Assembly: GCA_045105075.1 (NCBI GenBank)
Contig: JBGCDD010000105.1
Coordinates: forward strand, 1-9,789
Direction: 5' to 3'
Length of the DNA stretch: 9,789 nt
Origin: JBGCDD01 sp045105075
Lineage (GTDB): Bacteria > Pseudomonadota > Alphaproteobacteria > Rhodobacterales > Rhodobacteraceae
Part shown: positions 6,587 through 9,789 of the stretch, piece by piece
Numbering within the stretch: the stretch's first letter is position 1
Layout: the number at the start of each line of letters is the position of its first letter
Notes under the pieces: generated by a model
The model's database searches: none
What the model was told of the DNA's origin: nothing
The model's input: the letters and a program-made list of their open reading frames with translations, nothing else
Translations under genes and position numbers: made by a program

Positions 6587-6778
6587 TCAGATCAGCGGCG
6601 GACGGTCAGATGCGCGGGCAAACACGGCACGCGCGCGTTCGGCGGCAACGAACGGGTTCGCGCGGGTCTCAAGCCGGGTGTCGGGCGCCAAAAAAGTGTT
6701 GCGCCGACGCATATCAACTATGCCCAAAATGAGCTGTGCGACGACAAAAAGCGCCACAAGAACGATGACTGTTTCCAT
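6587..6778 (-). CDS. Small single-helix membrane protein, unknown function
   Basis: This frame encodes 63 residues. A hydrophobic helix at about 4-21 (VIVLVALFVVAQLILGIV) is followed by RRR, which should place the C-terminal tail in the cytoplasm. The tail is Arg/Ala-rich and soluble (NPFVAAERARAVFARA). I recognise no family. It runs opposite to soxB and ends 77 bp after it. Codon use resembles that of the neighbours, with a GC-rich third position through most of the gene, supporting it as coding. No strong ribosome site precedes the ATG at 6778, which lowers confidence. It diverges from the small gene at 6973. Confidence 0.5.
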   Translation of the reverse strand: METVIVLVALFVVAQLILGIVDMRRRNTFLAPDTRLETRANPFVAAERARAVFARASDRPPLI

Positions 6779-6972
6779 AATCTAAAGGTGGGCAGCCAGC
6801 CACGTGGTTTCAAGAGCAAGTGGCGCAAAAACCGGAGCAAACCGGCTGGATACAGCGCAGCGCGGCGCGCGGACCCGGCGGGCGCACGCCCAATTCGGGC
6901 GGGGATTTCCGCTGATCTTGTGTGGCGGCGTGGACCTTGCAATCTGACCTCCTCAACCATGGAGGCGAAACA
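6779..6972. other. Divergent intergenic region between two small membrane protein genes
   Basis: This 194-bp gap must hold the starts of transcription for the genes on either side if both are real. I see no convincing -35/-10 pair. It has a GC-rich middle with a short inverted repeat, CGCCC-AATTC-GGGCG (6887-6901), and a hairpin over the ribosome site of the right-hand gene, described separately. Confidence 0.5.
6948..6965 (+). promoter_or_regulatory. Hairpin that could mask the ribosome binding site at 6961
   Basis: CCTCC (6948-6952) is perfectly complementary to GGAGG (6961-6965), with an 8-base loop. GGAGG is the Shine-Dalgarno of the gene starting at 6973 (spacer seven bases). In mRNA the 5-bp all-GC/AU stem would hide the ribosome site. 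Whether it is stable enough to matter is unknown. Confidence 0.35.
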
Positions 6973-7158
6973 ATGTCTGACTTTACCACGACGCAAAGCC
7001 GCGGCAGTCTGGGCTGGATCATCGGTGCGATTGCCGTTGTTCTGGTGCTGCTCTTCATCATCTTTGGCGCCGGCATCGAGCCCGTTCCCGGCGATGGTAT
7101 CGTACTGCCCGAGGCAGGCGCCGTACCGGCTGATCCCGCACCGGCTGTCGTCGACTAA
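6973..7158 (+). CDS. Small single-helix membrane protein with acidic Pro/Ala tail
   Basis: The ATG at 6973 has the best ribosome site in this region (GGAGG, seven bases upstream), so the 61-residue frame is preferred over a longer frame from 6922. A polar N-terminus (MSDFTTTQSRGS) precedes one strong helix at about 13-33 (LGWIIGAIAVVLVLLFII). An acidic tail rich in Pro, Ala and Val follows (IEPVPGDGIVLPEAGAVPAD). There is no basic cluster after the helix and one Arg before it, so the tail is probably periplasmic. I know no family for it. It is the only one of the four small genes on the same strand as the sox genes. Confidence 0.65.
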   Translation: MSDFTTTQSRGSLGWIIGAIAVVLVLLFIIFGAGIEPVPGDGIVLPEAGAVPADPAPAVVD

Positions 7159-7186
7159 CCCAAAACACCACTCACGATCCAAAGGT

Positions 7187-7210
7187 GGCGGGCGTTTTCA
7201 CACGTCCGCC
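7187..7210. terminator. GC-rich hairpin between convergent small genes
   Basis: GGCGGGCG (7187-7194) pairs with CGTCCGCC (7203-7210) around an 8-base loop, TTTTCACA; one of the eight pairs is a G-T wobble. It lies 28 bp after the stop of the plus-strand small gene and just beyond the end of the convergent minus-strand gene at 7220. A shared terminator is expected there. It lacks a trailing T-run. Confidence 0.45.
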
Positions 7211-7219
7211 CCGTTGCGT

Positions 7220-7393
7220 TCAATCACCGCTGTCCCCGTCATCATCCCAATGGCTGGGTCGTTTGTTGGCGCTGCGCTCAAAGCCGCTGTCAAAATCACC
7301 CGCATTGCTGTCGTCACGCCGGTTGCGCAAGGCCGTGCGCAGCGCCAGACCGCACACGATGGCGACAAGTGCGATGATGAAAATATCGTCCAT
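7220..7393 (-). CDS. Small single-helix membrane protein with acidic C-terminus
   Basis: The start at 7393 is chosen because AGAGG lies about four bases before the ATG and the helix then begins at residue 4; an upstream in-frame ATG at 7426 adds 11 polar residues. The 57-residue product has a helix at about 4-19 (IFIIALVAIVCGLALR) and a basic stretch (RTALRNRRDD), so the tail is probably cytoplasmic. The end is very acidic (HWDDDGDSGD). No family is recognised. It begins 39 bp after the small gene at 7433-7633 on the same strand, so the two probably form one transcript. Confidence 0.6.
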   Translation of the reverse strand: MDDIFIIALVAIVCGLALRTALRNRRDDSNAGDFDSGFERSANKRPSHWDDDGDSGD

Positions 7394-7432
7394 TTGACCT
7401 CTGGATTCAGACCGGCGCGATGGCATGCAAGG

Positions 7433-7633
7433 TCAATGGAAACCCGAACTGGGGTTTTGCAAAGCGGCCCCTTCGGCTCGGATCTGTTCCGCCTGAGTGT
7501 GGGCCGCGCGCGCGCGATCGTGCGGGCTGTGCGTGCCATCGATGTGCATCTTGCGCTTTTTGATGTGCTCGTAGATCGCCAGCCCTGCGGCACCAACAAC
7601 CATCGCCAAAATCAGATATCCAAGCCATTCCAT
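7433..7633 (-). CDS. Small single-helix membrane protein with charged tail
   Basis: This 66-residue protein starts MEWLGYL and has one helix at about 3-21 (WLGYLILAMVVGAAGLAIY), then a basic patch (EHIKKRKMH) predicting a cytoplasmic tail. The tail is His, Arg and Ala rich (HSPHDRARAAHTQAEQIRAE) and may be helical. The family is unknown to me. The ribosome site is weak (TAGG). It starts 50 bp from and divergent to soxD, so the soxD promoter region must overlap its 5' end. It is followed on the same strand by the small gene at 7220-7393. Confidence 0.55.
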   Translation of the reverse strand: MEWLGYLILAMVVGAAGLAIYEHIKKRKMHIDGTHSPHDRARAAHTQAEQIRAEGAALQNPSSGFH

Positions 7634-7683
7634 ACGCCAAACCTAGGCATTACCACCCCCAGTAGCAAGATCGGAGCCTCCCC

Positions 7684-8013
7684 ATGCTGACCCTGATGTG
7701 TCCGTGCTGCGGCGTTCAGGCCGACGAATCCGAGTTGTCTGCTGGCGGTGAGGCGCATCTGACGCGCCATGGCCCCGGGTCCAGCGACGATGATTTTCAT
7801 GGCTATCTTTTTGAACGCGAAAACCCGCGCGGTGTGCATTTTGAACGCTGGCGCCACGCTTATGGCTGTGGCAAGTGGTTCCATGCCGCGCGCAACACCG
7901 CCACGCTTGAGGTTTATGGCACTTATCCCGCCCAAACCCTGGCACCGCCCAAAGACCTGTTGGCGCTGATTTCCAGCAAAGTACCGGGCTGGACCTGGCG
8001 CGACCTGTCATGA
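7684..8013 (+). CDS. soxD: Sarcosine oxidase subunit delta
   Basis: This is the small zinc-binding subunit of heterotetrameric sarcosine oxidase; it supports assembly of the alpha-beta-gamma-delta complex in the cytoplasm. The protein has 109 residues, close to the family norm. The zinc ligands are visible: CPCC at 6-9 (Cys6 and Cys9) and HAYGC at 58-62 (His58 and Cys62). The pattern ERENPRGVHFERWRHAYGCG (44-63) and the ending GWTWRDLS are typical of SoxD. GGAG (7673-7676) lies seven bases before the ATG. soxA begins 25 bp downstream, so the two are surely one transcript. soxB, usually directly upstream, is 1.17 kb away. Confidence 0.95.
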   Translation: MLTLMCPCCGVQADESELSAGGEAHLTRHGPGSSDDDFHGYLFERENPRGVHFERWRHAYGCGKWFHAARNTATLEVYGTYPAQTLAPPKDLLALISSKVPGWTWRDLS

Positions 8014-8038
8014 TTTTGTTGACCCGTGAGGCTTTGAT

Positions 8039-9789
8039 ATGAGCACCCGTTTGCCCACCCATGGCCGCTTGATTGACCGCGGCCAGCCGATGACCTTTAC
8101 CTTCAATGGCCGCGAAATGACCGGGCACAAAGGCGATACGCTGGCCTCGGCTTTGCTGGCCAACAACCAGATGCTGATGGGACGTTCGTTCAAATACCAC
8201 CGCCCGCGCGGCGTGGTTGCCAGCGGGGCCGAAGAACCCAATGCGCTGGTCAATCTGGGGGCAGGGGCGCGGTTCGAGCCCAACCAACGCGCTACCCTGA
8301 CCGAGCTGTTTGACGGGCTGAGCGCACAGTCGCAAAACCATTGGCCCTCGCTGGAGACCGACATTGGCGCGGTGAATACGGCCCTGGCGCGGTTCCTGCC
8401 GGCGGGGTTTTACTACAAGATGTTCATCCATCCGCGCCCGCTTTGGAAACATGTCTACGAGCCGTTCATCCGACACTCCGCCGGACTGGGGCGCGCGCCG
8501 CGTGAGCCTGACGCCGATACTTACGAACATTTCTACGTCTTCACCGATGTGGTGGTGATTGGCGGCGGCGTTGCGGGTCTTGAAACGGCGCTGGCGGCAG
8601 GCGAAACCGGCGCAAAGGTGTTGGTTCTGGAACAAACCCCCCATTGGGGCGGACGCGCTGTGGTGGATGGCGGCGAGGTCGATGGCGCTCCGGTTGAAGC
8701 TCATATCGAGCACCTTCTGGCGCAATTGAGTGCGATGGAAAACGTCACATTGCGCGCGCGCTGCATGGGCGCGGGGGTTTATGATCATGGCTATGTGTTG
8801 GGCTATGAGCGCCTCAGCGATCACATTCCGGGCGCTGATGGGCCGCGCCACCGGCTGTGGCGGATCCGCGCAAAACAGGTGGTCACTGCGACCGGCGCGA
8901 TTGAACGCCCGCTGTCCTTTGCAGGCAATGATGTGCCCGGTGTCATGCTGGCCTCGGCTGTGCGCGATTATGTCGTGAACTATGGCGTCGCGCCGGGCCA
9001 GCGCACGCTGGTTGTGACCAACAATGACGATGGCTATCGCACCGCAATCACGCTGAAACAGGCCGGGCTTGAGGTGTTGCGCATTCTGGATGCGCGCGAA
9101 ACCGGCGGCGGCGCACTGATGCAAGAGGCGCGCGAGCTTGGCATTCGCATCGATTGTGGCCGTGCGGTGGGCAAAGTGTCGGGCGGCAAACGGGTGCGCA
9201 AAGTTGCGATTTGTGCGCAAAACAGCGCCGGCAACGCATTGGAGGAAATCGGCTGCGACGTGGTTGCCATGTCGGGCGGCTGGTCGCCGGTGGTGCATCT
9301 GTGGTCCCATTGCGGTGGCAAGCTGACTTGGGACGATGCGCAAGCGATGTTCCGTCCCGACCCCAATCGCCCGCCAACGGGCGCGGATGGCGCGGGTTTC
9401 GTCACTGTTGCGGGGGCGGCCAATGGTCATTTGTCGCTTGCAGAAGGGATCGCCGATGCGACTCAGGCCGGGCAAGCGGCGGCGCAGGCCGCCGGGTTCA
9501 AACCCAAACGCGCGCCAACGCGCACCGTATCGGCGCAGCCCGAAGCCGGGATCGAGCCGATCTGGTTGATGCCGCGCCATGCCAAGGACGATTTGCGCGC
9601 CAAAGCGTGGCTGGATTACCAAAACGATGTCAAAGTGTCCGATGTGCAATTGGCCGCGCAGGAAGGGTTTGAAAGCGTCGAACACACCAAACGCTATACC
9701 ACTTTGGGTATGGCGACAGATCAAGGTAAGTTGAGCAATATCAATGGTCTCGCAGTGCTTTCTAAAGCATTGGATCAAGATATTCCAAC
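8039..9789 (+). CDS. soxA: Sarcosine oxidase subunit alpha, N-terminal 583 residues
   Basis: This large subunit binds NAD+ and, through a C-terminal GcvT-like domain, tetrahydrofolate, which accepts the sarcosine methyl carbon as 5,10-methylene-THF. The frame is open from the ATG at 8039 (GAGG seven bases upstream) to the window edge without a stop. About 1,000 residues are expected, so the C-terminal 40 percent, including the folate domain, is missing. Visible features are an N-terminal ferredoxin-like domain with RSFKYHRPRGVVASGAEEPN (49-68) and the dinucleotide-binding motif VVVIGGGVAGLETALAAGE (171-189). VTATGAIERPLSFAGND marks the second flavoprotein segment, and KRYTTLGMATDQGKLSNING the start of the central domain. 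I read all 583 codons and found no frame break. The last 69 bases are unusually AT-rich. Confidence 0.95.
   Translation, partial: MSTRLPTHGRLIDRGQPMTFTFNGREMTGHKGDTLASALLANNQMLMGRSFKYHRPRGVVASGAEEPNALVNLGAGARFEPNQRATLTELFDGLSAQSQNHWPSLETDIGAVNTALARFLPAGFYYKMFIHPRPLWKHVYEPFIRHSAGLGRAPREPDADTYEHFYVFTDVVVIGGGVAGLETALAAGETGAKVLVLEQTPHWGGRAVVDGGEVDGAPVEAHIEHLLAQLSAMENVTLRARCMGAGVYDHGYVLGYERLSDHIPGADGPRHRLWRIRAKQVVTATGAIERPLSFAGNDVPGVMLASAVRDYVVNYGVAPGQRTLVVTNNDDGYRTAITLKQAGLEVLRILDARETGGGALMQEARELGIRIDCGRAVGKVSGGKRVRKVAICAQNSAGNALEEIGCDVVAMSGGWSPVVHLWSHCGGKLTWDDAQAMFRPDPNRPPTGADGAGFVTVAGAANGHLSLAEGIADATQAGQAAAQAAGFKPKRAPTRTVSAQPEAGIEPIWLMPRHAKDDLRAKAWLDYQNDVKVSDVQLAAQEGFESVEHTKRYTTLGMATDQGKLSNINGLAVLSKALDQDIP

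Noticed and set aside
6506..7690. A 394-codon plus-strand frame running through the small-gene island
   Set aside because: It would start at a TTG in the 30-bp repeat, crosses genes on both strands, has no ribosome site and a low-complexity Arg-rich translation. The four small membrane frames explain the region better.
7643..9778. A 711-codon open frame on the minus strand opposite soxD and soxA
   Set aside because: It mirrors the codon structure of soxD/soxA, which are certain genes, and its translation is rich in His, Arg and Gln with no known motif. Typical antisense shadow in GC-rich DNA.

Overview
The window reads as GC-rich alphaproteobacterial chromosome, most likely from the Rhodobacterales (marine Roseobacter group). 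The reasons are a heterotetrameric sarcosine oxidase locus whose beta, delta and alpha subunits are of the roseobacter type, and a tightly overlapping ccmI-ruvX-DUF1289 block. The taxonomic call is inference from gene content and protein character; no database search was run.

Layout. Positions 1-753 hold no gene I can support, only short frames, an inverted repeat and a possible leader peptide. A tRNA-dihydrouridine synthase of the DusA type follows (754-1773). Behind it is a doubtful membrane-protein region (1804-2237) in which two reading frames look like pieces of one or two small membrane proteins. A GTG-started gene for a PhyH-like Fe(II)/2-oxoglutarate oxygenase then overlaps the end of that region (2237-3019). 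A hairpin at 3031-3069 separates it from a minus-strand operon, ccmI -> ruvX -> DUF1289 (5052 down to 3081), whose genes are joined by two ATGA stop/start overlaps.

From 5265 the sarcosine oxidase locus runs on the plus strand: soxB (5265-6509), soxD (7684-8013) and soxA (8039 to beyond the window end). The enzyme demethylates sarcosine, a late intermediate of choline/glycine betaine breakdown, to glycine, passing the methyl carbon to tetrahydrofolate and giving H2O2. Here soxB and soxD are separated by about 1.17 kb. That stretch holds a 3-copy 30-bp tandem repeat grown from the soxB 3' end and four small genes, each predicted to encode a 57-66 residue protein with one N-terminal membrane helix. 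Three of these are on the minus strand, opposite to the sox genes.

The housekeeping genes are ordinary. The parts most worth a second look are the small-membrane-protein island inside the sox locus, the tandem duplication over the soxB stop codon, and the possibly broken gene after dusA. I found no CRISPR array, tRNA, rRNA, insertion sequence or clearly new multi-gene system.
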